Shown here: piece after piece, positions 1-6,204 of the stretch | Position numbering within the stretch: the stretch's first letter is position 1 | How the letters are laid out: every line of letters begins with the position of its first letter | NCBI GenBank assembly: GCA_035457725.1 | Contig: DATIBC010000022.1 | Span: forward strand, 1-17,894 | Length of the DNA: 17,894 bases | Reading direction: 5' to 3' | Source of the DNA: DATFES01 sp035457725 | GTDB taxonomy: Bacteria; Pseudomonadota; Alphaproteobacteria; CACIAM-22H2 | Translations under genes and position numbers: made by a program | The notes under the pieces: model-generated | The model's input: only the letters and a program-made list of their open reading frames with translations | What the model was told of the DNA's origin: nothing | Databases searched by the model: none

Positions 1-7
1 AGCCAAG

Positions 8-13
8 CCCCCC
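8..13 (-). promoter_or_regulatory. Probable ribosome-binding tract of a further Tad operon gene starting beyond the left edge
   Basis: Read on the minus strand this is a run of six G followed by CTTGGCT up to the window edge. The minus-strand genes cpaB, cpaC and the CpaD-like lipoprotein each carry a five- or six-G run 4 to 11 bases before their start codon, so a start codon immediately outside the window is expected. In Tad loci cpaE commonly follows cpaD, so cpaE is the natural guess, but nothing of its coding sequence is visible. An in-frame GTG or TTG here (codons at 13-15 and 16-18) is an alternative start that cannot be excluded. Confidence 0.35.
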
Positions 14-51
14 ACCAATATTTCCGGGCCTTATGCCATTCCTGCGCGACC

Positions 52-375
52 CTATTGCGAGCCGCCGCCCCCGCCGCCGCCGCCACTCAGCGGGCCGCCG
101 GTGCCGACCACTGCCGGACGCCGCACCGTGTTTGTCTTGTACCGTTGAGTCGCCAGCGCCGAGCGATCGCCATCGAAGTCCGGCGGCGTTTCGGTGCTGA
201 CCGGCGTCGGGTCGACGATCTGGTTGGAAATCGAGCTCAACACGGCGTCGCCGAAGTTGCGGCTGGTCGCCGTCGTCTCGCGCGATTCGACGATCTCCTG
301 CTGCACTTGGCCGCAGGCGACGAGTCCCAGCAGCGCGATGCCGGCGGTCGTCGATCGTGTCAGGACGCTTTTCAT
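52..375 (-). CDS. Short CpaD-like Tad pilus lipoprotein
   Basis: This is a 107-aa lipoprotein. An N-terminal signal (MKSVLTRSTTAGIALLGLVACG) ends in a lipobox with the acylated Cys at about residue 21, so the mature protein should be membrane-anchored, probably in the outer membrane. The mature part has a stretch starting RNFGDAV and ending in DPTP, followed by an Asp-Arg-x-Ala...RYK segment. This resembles the C-terminal FG-N-DP...R-RYR pattern of CpaD/RcpB proteins. CpaD is usually about 200 aa or more, so the N-terminal half is missing. The C-terminus is a run of eight Gly followed by SQ. The ATG at 375 was chosen because it precedes the signal peptide and has an AAGGGGGAG tract 11 bases upstream; the frame is open further upstream but that part lacks protein-like sequence. 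It follows cpaC by 43 bases in the same operon. A role beside the secretin (pilotin or stabiliser) is inferred from position. Confidence 0.72.
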   Translation of the reverse strand: MKSVLTRSTTAGIALLGLVACGQVQQEIVESRETTATSRNFGDAVLSSISNQIVDPTPVSTETPPDFDGDRSALATQRYKTNTVRRPAVVGTGGPLSGGGGGGGGSQ

Positions 376-418
376 GGTCGGCTGCTCCCCCTTCCGAAGC
401 GTGGCGCTCGCGGCGCGA

Positions 419-1918
419 TTACTTGATGACGTAGCCGTACGGACCGCTGATGCCGCCCGACGTGCGCAGCGCCGCCGCGCCGCCCCTTTCAGGCGTCGCC
501 GCTGGCGCCGGTAGCCGGCCGGCGATGCGCCCGAGCAAGAACAGCTCGTTTTCGGACGGCGGCACGAAACGATCGGCCGGCGTGATGATCGCATCGGGCG
601 ACGACGGCTTGACGATATACGGAGTGACCACGATCACCAGCTCGGTCTCGTTGCGCTGATAATTCGTGCTGCGGAACAGCAGCCCCAGCACCGGCACGTC
701 GCCTAGCCATGGGAACTGCTCGATCTGGTCGGTGAAGGTGTTGTTCAGCAGGCCGGCTATGGCGAAGCTCTGCCCGTTGCCGAGTTCGATCGTCGTCTGC
801 GCACGGCGCGTCACCAGCGACGGCACGGTGATGCTTTGCGAGGTGATGGTTCGCGTGAAGTCGAGCTGACTTACTTCGGGAGCCACGACCAGATTGATGC
901 GGTTCTCGTCGATCACTGTCGGCGTGAACGCCAGGCTGACGCCGAACTCTTTGAACTCCACCGTGATGGCGGCAGAGCCAGTGGCCGACGCGCCCGATTG
1001 GGCGACCGGGATCGGGAATTCGCCGCCGGCGAGGAACGACGCCGAATCGCCCGATAGCGCGATTAGGTTCGGCTCCGCCAGCGTTTTGACGAGCCCCTTG
1101 TTCTCGAGCGCATCGAACGCGGCCGAGAGCGACAACGAACCGGCCAGGCGCGCCAGCGTGCCGCCGGCGAACGCGTCGCCGAGCGGGATGATGTTGGTGC
1201 CGGCGCTGTTGAGCAGGGCGGAATTGTTTCCGCTGGCGTAGCCAAGCGTCGTGCGGCCGCGGCTGAAGAACACGCCAAGGTTGAGCCCAAGATCCTTCGT
1301 CACGCTCCGCGACACTTCGGCGAAGCGAACCGCCAGCATGACCTGCTGGCTACCGCGAACCTGCATCAGGTTGGCGATGCCACGATCGGCCTGTTCGTTG
1401 CCGATGTAGCGCTGCGCCACGGCCAGCGCTCTCGATTGCGCGATGGCGCTCGAGACGGTGCCGCTCATGACGACCGATCCGCCGGCGTGACGCACCTCGA
1501 TGCGTTCATTCGGCAGAATCTCGTGCAGGCGCGCGCGCAAGCCGGCGACGTCGGGCGTCACGACCAGGTCGACTACCGCGATCAGCATGCGATTCGGCCC
1601 GTAGATCAGCATGTTCGTCGAACCGATCGCCTTGCCGAGCACGTAGATCGTCTGGTTGGTGAGCGGCAGGACATCGGCGATCGCCGGGTTGCCGACGGTA
1701 AGGTCGGTGAAAGGCCGCTCGAGCCGCAGCACTTGCGACTTGTTCAGCGGCACCATGAACTCGCCGGCATGCCTGTCGCCGCGAGTTTCGATGGTCACCG
1801 CGCGCTGCGGCCGCGTCTCCGTCGTCGTCTGAGCCGCAGCCGGTGCGGCGGAAATCGCGGCCGCCATCGTTGCGCCGGCGAACGCGGCCAGCCATATCTG
1901 TCGCAGTTTGGTCCTCAT
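419..1918 (-). CDS. cpaC: Tad/Flp pilus outer-membrane secretin CpaC (RcpA family)
   Basis: This 499-aa protein forms the outer-membrane pore through which the Flp pilus passes. A Sec signal peptide covers residues 1-30 (cleavage near APAAAQ). Residues about 50-120 form the N-terminal secretin pilus-associated domain (segment PFTDLTVGNPAIADV). Residues about 123-172 are BON-like. The bacterial type II/III secretin core spans about 195-435, with the typical AEPNLIALSG and GGEFPIPV segments (281-305), EFKEFGVSLAFTP (321-333) and the final beta-barrel strands around ELVIVVTPYIVKP. The length is usual for CpaC. The C-terminal 60 residues are Pro/Ala/Gly rich. The ATG at 1918 has a six-G tract 7 bases upstream; a second start two codons further up lies in another frame. 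It lies between cpaB and the CpaD-like lipoprotein, which is the standard Tad order. Confidence 0.94.
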   Translation of the reverse strand: MRTKLRQIWLAAFAGATMAAAISAAPAAAQTTTETRPQRAVTIETRGDRHAGEFMVPLNKSQVLRLERPFTDLTVGNPAIADVLPLTNQTIYVLGKAIGSTNMLIYGPNRMLIAVVDLVVTPDVAGLRARLHEILPNERIEVRHAGGSVVMSGTVSSAIAQSRALAVAQRYIGNEQADRGIANLMQVRGSQQVMLAVRFAEVSRSVTKDLGLNLGVFFSRGRTTLGYASGNNSALLNSAGTNIIPLGDAFAGGTLARLAGSLSLSAAFDALENKGLVKTLAEPNLIALSGDSASFLAGGEFPIPVAQSGASATGSAAITVEFKEFGVSLAFTPTVIDENRINLVVAPEVSQLDFTRTITSQSITVPSLVTRRAQTTIELGNGQSFAIAGLLNNTFTDQIEQFPWLGDVPVLGLLFRSTNYQRNETELVIVVTPYIVKPSSPDAIITPADRFVPPSENELFLLGRIAGRLPAPAATPERGGAAALRTSGGISGPYGYVIK

Positions 1919-1968
1919 AATCCAACCCCCCAGAATTGGACCCTGAATTTATCTGCGTCGCGGACCGA

Positions 1969-2883
1969 TCAGCGGGTCACCCGGCCGGCGTCGAAAGGAA
2001 CTTGCACGTCTGCGGTGTTCAGTCCGCGGATGACGCGCACGCGCGCCATCGGATCGGGCTGTGGCACCGGGGCCGGCGGCGGCGCGACTTCGGCCACCGG
2101 CCGCGGCGCGGCCTTGACTTCAGGCTCCGGCTCGGGCTGCGCGGGCGTGGTCACGCCGACTCCGGCGACCTGCAGATCGGACAGGTTGACTGGCCGCACC
2201 TGACGGATTTCGTTGTCGGTCAGCGAGCGAAGGCTGAGGCTAAGCGAACCCACTTGCTGGGCGAGCGTCAGCTTCTGCGCGTCGAGCGGTTCGACCTCGA
2301 CGGTAACCGCGCGTACGACCGTCGGTTTGTCCTGACGGTCGCTGGCGATCTGATCGATGCCGAGAACCTTGACGTTTTGCAGCAGCACATTGGTTTGGCG
2401 CTGCGTGTTCTCGTCGCGGGTGAGCAGGATGTCGACGCGATCACTCGGCAGCAGGAAGCCGGCGACGCCGCTCACGTCGTTGACGCGAATGGTCACCGCG
2501 CGTTTTTCTTCGGTCATCACCGCCGACAGGGTCGCGCGGCCGCCGAATCCGGATACCTTCGATTGCAGGATCGGTTCGCCGGCCTCGACCGTGCGCAGCG
2601 CGACCCGCTGTTCGCCCGGCTTGATCAACTCGTCGACCGCCCGGAACGCTCCGGGCGGGATTGCGTTAGCGGGCCACGGCACCACCGAGAGTTGCTCGCG
2701 GCCGATACGCGTGCCGAAGTACAACGGCGTGCGCGCGACGACGACAGTGGCGAGCTGCATCGCCGGCTGCTGCTGGGTCGCAACCGGGGCGGCCTGTCGC
2801 GTCAGATACTGACGCGCCACGAAGACCGCGATGACCGATAGGACCAACGCGATACCGAACATTATGAACGCACGGCCGCGCAT
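1969..2883 (-). CDS. cpaB: Tad/Flp pilus assembly protein CpaB (RcpC, SAF domain)
   Basis: This 304-aa protein is anchored by one N-terminal membrane helix (about residues 7-24, FIMFGIALVLSVIAVFVA) and otherwise lies in the periplasm. Residues about 44-111 are a SAF domain (ATVVVARTPLYFGTRI, EAGEPI), and 112-245 match the RcpC/CpaB region with SDRVDILLT and AVTVEVEP. In this family CpaB is needed for pilus assembly and is thought to support the secretin. A Pro/Glu-rich linker (about 248-278) precedes the short C-terminal tail VRVIRGLNTADVQV, which may be a secretin contact; that role is inferred. The ATG at 2883 has GGAAGGGGG just upstream; Met8 is a weaker alternative. It is the first visible gene of the operon, 50 bases ahead of cpaC, with neither pilin nor cpaA before it. 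Confidence 0.93.
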   Translation of the reverse strand: MRGRAFIMFGIALVLSVIAVFVARQYLTRQAAPVATQQQPAMQLATVVVARTPLYFGTRIGREQLSVVPWPANAIPPGAFRAVDELIKPGEQRVALRTVEAGEPILQSKVSGFGGRATLSAVMTEEKRAVTIRVNDVSGVAGFLLPSDRVDILLTRDENTQRQTNVLLQNVKVLGIDQIASDRQDKPTVVRAVTVEVEPLDAQKLTLAQQVGSLSLSLRSLTDNEIRQVRPVNLSDLQVAGVGVTTPAQPEPEPEVKAAPRPVAEVAPPPAPVPQPDPMARVRVIRGLNTADVQVPFDAGRVTR

Positions 2884-3289
2884 CTTACCCCCTTCCCGAG
2901 ATCGACCTCGGAGCCACGGTGATCAAGCGCTTTCGTCCAAATTTGGACAGCGAATTTACCATGACTCCTGAAGCCTGTACCGTAAACTTATAGTATTACA
3001 GAAGCTGCTCAGGACGCCATGATCTTTCGCCATCGTCACTATCTCCGTTCAGCGTTGAAAATCCGTTAACGCTTGGTCAAATCGGACCACGGACGGCATC
3101 GCGTCGGTCAAGCCGACGAGCGACGCAATGGTCTGAGACAGCAGCAGATTCGCCGTCATCACCAGACGTCGCTGTCACCGTTGCGGATAAGTTTCCTTGC
3201 ACCAAGCGTTAATGAGCGATGTTGCCCGGATGCAACGGTACACCAACAGAACGCTCGCAGGGTCGTGTCAAAATTTGGCCGCCGACAGG
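2884..3289. other. Long non-coding stretch upstream of cpaB
   Basis: No credible gene was found in these 406 bases. In particular there is no Flp-type pilin (short, hydrophobic, Gly-Glu-Tyr motif) on either strand. The part next to cpaB (about 2930-3000) is AT-richer and should carry the cpaB promoter. On the minus strand a TATAAG element (2987-2992) could be a -10 box, but no convincing -35 accompanies it. A perfect 14-bp palindrome lies at 2935-2948 and an imperfect relative at 3267-3280. The hexamer GTTAAC occurs at 3065-3070. Confidence 0.5.
2935..2948. promoter_or_regulatory. Perfect 14-bp palindrome, candidate operator of cpaB operon
   Basis: GTCCAAATTTGGAC is identical to its reverse complement. 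It lies 52 bases upstream of the cpaB start codon, within the likely promoter or leader. A fully symmetric 14-mer in an intergenic, AT-richer region is typical of a dimeric regulator site. No regulator is assigned. Confidence 0.4.
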
Positions 3290-3637
3290 TTAAACCGCGT
3301 CCGGCTCGACGATGACCCGCATCGTGGATGGGTAGTAGAGCGTTAATCCGTCGCTGAAGGTGCAATACGCCAAACCGCCGACCTCGATTCCGGTCGCCGT
3401 CACGTGCGGCTCCGACACGCCCTGCTCGGTGATCGGCCGGCCGCCGGTAGCGATCGCCACGCCGTCGGCGGCATCGTCGAGAACGACGATTTCCCCTTGC
3501 GGATCGGGCAGCAAATCATCGAGCGAAAGAACCACCAGATCGGCCGGGAGTTCGACTGTTGGCGCGACATCGGCCGCCGGAATTTCGGGTTCATCCTGTC
3601 CGGCGATCAGCCTGTCGACGGCGCGGGGCTCGGACAT
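3290..3637 (-). CDS. Small acidic lysine-free protein of unknown function
   Basis: This 115-aa protein is not recognised. It is strongly acidic (more than 20 Asp/Glu, only four Arg, no Lys). The first half is Pro/Ala/Asp rich and probably unstructured (segments DEPEIPAADVAP and LSLDDLLPDP). The second half looks folded, with GIEVGGLAYCTFSDG and LTLYYP, suggestive of a small beta domain. There is no signal peptide or membrane helix. ATG 3637 with upstream AGTGGAC was preferred; an in-frame TTG at 3697 would add 20 residues (PKIEATYRQARIATISGR...). It is divergent from the ribbon-helix-helix/PAS gene, with two palindromes between them. Low isoelectric point and near absence of Lys are common in type I secretion substrates, but no glycine-rich RTX repeats are present, so that link is only a guess. 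The frame remains clean over its whole length. Confidence 0.6.
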   Translation of the reverse strand: MSEPRAVDRLIAGQDEPEIPAADVAPTVELPADLVVLSLDDLLPDPQGEIVVLDDAADGVAIATGGRPITEQGVSEPHVTATGIEVGGLAYCTFSDGLTLYYPSTMRVIVEPDAV

Positions 3638-3735
3638 GGCACGTCCACTGATCGTGGCGATGCGGGCTTGACGATACGTCGCCTCGATCTTAGGCAATCA
3701 AATCTTAATTTACGATCATATTGCTAATCTCCACC

Positions 3736-3751
3736 TCACATCCGGATGTGA
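3736..3751. promoter_or_regulatory. Perfect 16-bp palindrome, candidate operator
   Basis: TCACATCCGGATGTGA reads the same on both strands. It lies between the divergent genes for the acidic protein (start 3637) and the ribbon-helix-helix/PAS protein (start 3826), in the AT-richer part of the gap. Ribbon-helix-helix proteins bind such symmetric sites as dimers and often regulate their own genes, so autoregulation is a reasonable inference. It is not proven. Confidence 0.5.
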
Positions 3752-3760
3752 AATTCGCTA

Positions 3761-3772
3761 TAACGATCGTTA
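3761..3772. promoter_or_regulatory. Second palindrome (12 bp) in the same divergent promoter region
   Basis: TAACGATCGTTA is perfectly symmetric and begins 9 bases after the 16-bp palindrome. It may be a promoter-proximal regulator site for the plus-strand gene at 3826. Its sequence differs from the 16-bp element, so if both are real they probably bind different proteins. Confidence 0.3.
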
Positions 3773-3825
3773 ATTCCGCCGGTTCCGTCGCCCGCACCGT
3801 CCGTCGCCATCCAGGCTCACGCGAA

Positions 3826-4503
3826 ATGGAACGACCCGCAGGACCCGTACCCGAGGAATCGACGTCGCGACGTTCGCGACGCGATCAACCCGCCAGCGCG
3901 GCCGGCGCGGATTGGACCGTTCATCGCGTGCTCCAGCACGGCGGCCGCCGTTATTCGCTCAATCTCGAGCGGCCGTTTTGGCTGGCGCTCGAGGATATGG
4001 CGCGCGACCGGCGCCTCGGCGTCAATCGCCTGGTCGCGCAGGTCGCCGCCGACACCGGGGAGGCCGCCAACCTCGCTTCGCGGGTCCGCGCTTTCTGTGT
4101 CTCCGAGCTGCGTCAACGCGCACAGCGCGGCCGTTTCAGCTTGCAGCCCGCGAACGTCATCGCGCTGGCCGAATCGAGTCCGTTTCCCGGCTTGGTCGTG
4201 TCGGCCACTCAGGAAGTCCTGCTCGCCAACGGCCCGTTTTCGGATTGGCTGGGCGCACCCGGTCAGCGCTTGGTCGGCCGACGCATCCAACGCAATTTTC
4301 GATTCCGGTTCAGCGCGACAATCAACGACCTATGGCGGGCTTTCCGCGAGGGCCGGGCGGCTGCTGAACACGGGCGCATCGTCAGCATCGTTCCCGGAAG
4401 AGTGCGCGCCGCCGATGCGACGTTGCAGCCGATCCAGTTCGGCGCGATCGGCGATTTCGTCTGTTTCGTTTGGTTGCAACTGGTGCGCGCCGCCAAGCCT
4501 TGA
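3826..4503 (+). CDS. Ribbon-helix-helix protein with C-terminal PAS-like domain
   Basis: This 225-aa protein is a likely DNA-binding sensor. Residues 1-28 are basic and disordered. Residues about 42-96 match the alphaproteobacterial ribbon-helix-helix family (PF13467 type): a beta strand YSLNLERPFW, then helices ALEDMARDRRLGVNRLVAQV and NLASRVRAFCVSELR. Residues about 112-220 look like a PAS fold (FPGLVVSATQEVLLANGPFSDWLG, then GQRLVGRRI, ending in DFVCFVWLQLV). Proteins of this ribbon-helix-helix family are normally only about 80-110 aa, so the PAS-like extension is unusual. The ATG at 3826 was chosen; an in-frame TTG at 3721 would translate through the palindromes and is unlikely. It is convergent with the TolC-family gene, 38 bases away, where a short GC hairpin (4505-4519) lacks a T tract. 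Ligand and targets are unknown. Confidence 0.72.
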   Translation: MERPAGPVPEESTSRRSRRDQPASAAGADWTVHRVLQHGGRRYSLNLERPFWLALEDMARDRRLGVNRLVAQVAADTGEAANLASRVRAFCVSELRQRAQRGRFSLQPANVIALAESSPFPGLVVSATQEVLLANGPFSDWLGAPGQRLVGRRIQRNFRFRFSATINDLWRAFREGRAAAEHGRIVSIVPGRVRAADATLQPIQFGAIGDFVCFVWLQLVRAAKP

Positions 4504-4541
4504 TCGCCGGCCGACGGCGTCGCCAACCCGAGGATGGAAAG

Positions 4542-5927
4542 CTACCGAGTGATGCGCCAGTCGCGATCGGGCGGCTCCGGCGCCGGTCTCGAAGCGTCGG
4601 CTTCGACGGGGAGCGCCACGCCCAGGGCCGGGCCGAGCTTTCCCTGAACGGCAAGCACGCGATATCCGGCGAAAACGCGCTGCGCCTCCGCGGTGAACAA
4701 CCGCCCCTTCGATACGAATAGTTCATTCTCGGAGTCGAGCAAGTCGAGCAGGCTGCGCTGGCCGATCTCGAACTGCTGATTGTAGGCGTCGCGCACCTGC
4801 ACGTTGCGCTCGACCGCGCTGCGCAGGGACTCGGTGCGCTCGCTCGCCGACTCGAGCGCCGCCCATGAGCGGCGTAACTCTTCCTCCGAGCCACGCACGG
4901 CCACGAGGCGCGCGTTCTTCGCCTGGGCGAGGCGGCCCAGCGCCTCGCGCCGATTGGCGACGTCGATGCCGCCGCGATAGAGGTTCCATCGCAGGACGAC
5001 CAACGCCATGGCGTCGTTGTCGCTGCCCTCGACGCCGTCGATGTTGCGATCGGCGCGTCCGGACAGCTCCAGCGAAAGGCGCGGATAGAAGCGCGATTCG
5101 GCGACATCGACTTCGGCGTCTCCGGCGACAACATCGGCTTCGCGGATCGCCACCGTCGGGCTCGTGGCGGTGAGAGTGCTGACCGCCGCGTCGAGATTGG
5201 CCGGCAGAGCGTCGCGAGGATACGGCGCCTCGGCGAGTTGGCCCGGCCGCTCGCCAACGACGCGGATGAACAACGCTTCCGCGTCGCGCAGCCCGTTGCG
5301 CGTATCGGAGAGCGTCGCCGAGGCTTGGTCCAGTCGCGCTTGCGCCTGGGCGATGTCGGCGGTCGTGCCGGCGCCGCCCGTGACACGCTGGCGGACGCGA
5401 TTGACCAGCCGGCGATGGGCCTCGACGTTTTCTTCGGCGATCTGTACCAGGCGACGTTGGCGGAGTACGTTAATATGCGCCTCGACGGCGTCGAGACCGG
5501 TGAACTCACTCGACTCGCGCACCCGTTCGGCCGCCGATTTCGAGCGTGCTTGCTGGCGTTCGACTTCGCTGACCGCCTCGAAGCCATCGAACAGCCGCTG
5601 TTGCAGCACGATCTGGCGCTCGATGCGCGTCTCCTGGGTCGTGCCCAACCCGCGGGCCCGCGTACCGGGACTGTCCGTCCACTCCGGGCCGACCGCGCCG
5701 CGAATATCGATTTGCGGAAGATACAGGCCGCGCGCCTGACGTAGCTCCTGATCGACCGCCTGGCGATTGCTCGTCACCACGCCGATCGTCGGATTTGTCC
5801 GCACCGCCTTTTCGACCGTTTCTTGCAGCGTCTGCGCCGGCGACTCCGCAGCGACGACGAATACTCCGGCGAGCGCCGTAATCGCCGCAATTATCATCCG
5901 TTGCGAGCGTTCGTTCCGAACATCCAT
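4542..5927 (-). CDS. TolC-family outer-membrane channel of type I secretion
   Basis: This 461-aa protein should be the trimeric outer-membrane exit duct of the adjacent type I secretion system. It has a signal peptide (about residues 1-31, hydrophobic core MIIAAITALAGVFVVAA). Two outer-membrane efflux repeats follow: the N-terminal part opens TLQETVEKAVRTNPTIG and contains QARGLYLPQIDIRG, and the second half contains ESRFYPRLSLELSG and closes with QQFEIGQRSLLDLLDSENEL, the typical TolC helix pattern. ATG 5927 was chosen because AGGGGA lies about 8 bases upstream; ATG 5933 is two codons earlier and too close to that tract. It is transcribed divergently from the exporter and adaptor genes, as in many LapE/LapBC loci. 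It is a LapE/AggA-type channel by context, not by a unique motif. Confidence 0.92.
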   Translation of the reverse strand: MDVRNERSQRMIIAAITALAGVFVVAAESPAQTLQETVEKAVRTNPTIGVVTSNRQAVDQELRQARGLYLPQIDIRGAVGPEWTDSPGTRARGLGTTQETRIERQIVLQQRLFDGFEAVSEVERQQARSKSAAERVRESSEFTGLDAVEAHINVLRQRRLVQIAEENVEAHRRLVNRVRQRVTGGAGTTADIAQAQARLDQASATLSDTRNGLRDAEALFIRVVGERPGQLAEAPYPRDALPANLDAAVSTLTATSPTVAIREADVVAGDAEVDVAESRFYPRLSLELSGRADRNIDGVEGSDNDAMALVVLRWNLYRGGIDVANRREALGRLAQAKNARLVAVRGSEEELRRSWAALESASERTESLRSAVERNVQVRDAYNQQFEIGQRSLLDLLDSENELFVSKGRLFTAEAQRVFAGYRVLAVQGKLGPALGVALPVEADASRPAPEPPDRDWRITR

Positions 5928-6204
5928 GGTCATTTCCCCTGCCTCTTCGCATTTTGCGCAAGCCGACACACGCGGGCCCCACGCCGTCCGCTTGCCGGTT
6001 GGCCGCCCATCGGCATTGCGACGGGCTTAACCATTTATTCGTCCGCTCCGGCTAGCGTTTCCAAATCAGCGAATCGCCGCCGGTTGAACGAAATATAACT
6101 CACTTTATCAGTCTTTTGCTTAATCGTTAATTAACTTACGGACACTATTTATTAAATTTGTGGAAAACACCACGCTAGCACCGCGAAACAAGGCATAACC
6201 CGCC
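5928..6204. promoter_or_regulatory. Divergent promoter region of the type I secretion genes
   Basis: This 277-base gap separates the TolC-family gene (minus) from the exporter operon (plus). Its right half (about 6085-6160) is clearly AT-rich for this genome and holds the perfect palindrome GTTAATTAAC (6126-6135). An 8-bp inverted pair GCTAGCGT (6051-6058) and ACGCTAGC (6172-6179) brackets the AT-rich part. Sigma-70 boxes could not be assigned with confidence. The exporter ATG at 6205 has AAGG about 11 bases upstream. Confidence 0.4.

Noticed and set aside
3073..3315. Possible Flp pilin or small gene upstream of cpaB
   Set aside because: The frame lacks a hydrophobic helix and a prepilin cleavage motif, and is rich in Arg/Gln/His.
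4382..5587. 401-codon minus-strand frame inside the TolC-family gene
   Set aside because: Arg/Ser-rich out-of-frame translation of a well-supported outer-membrane channel.
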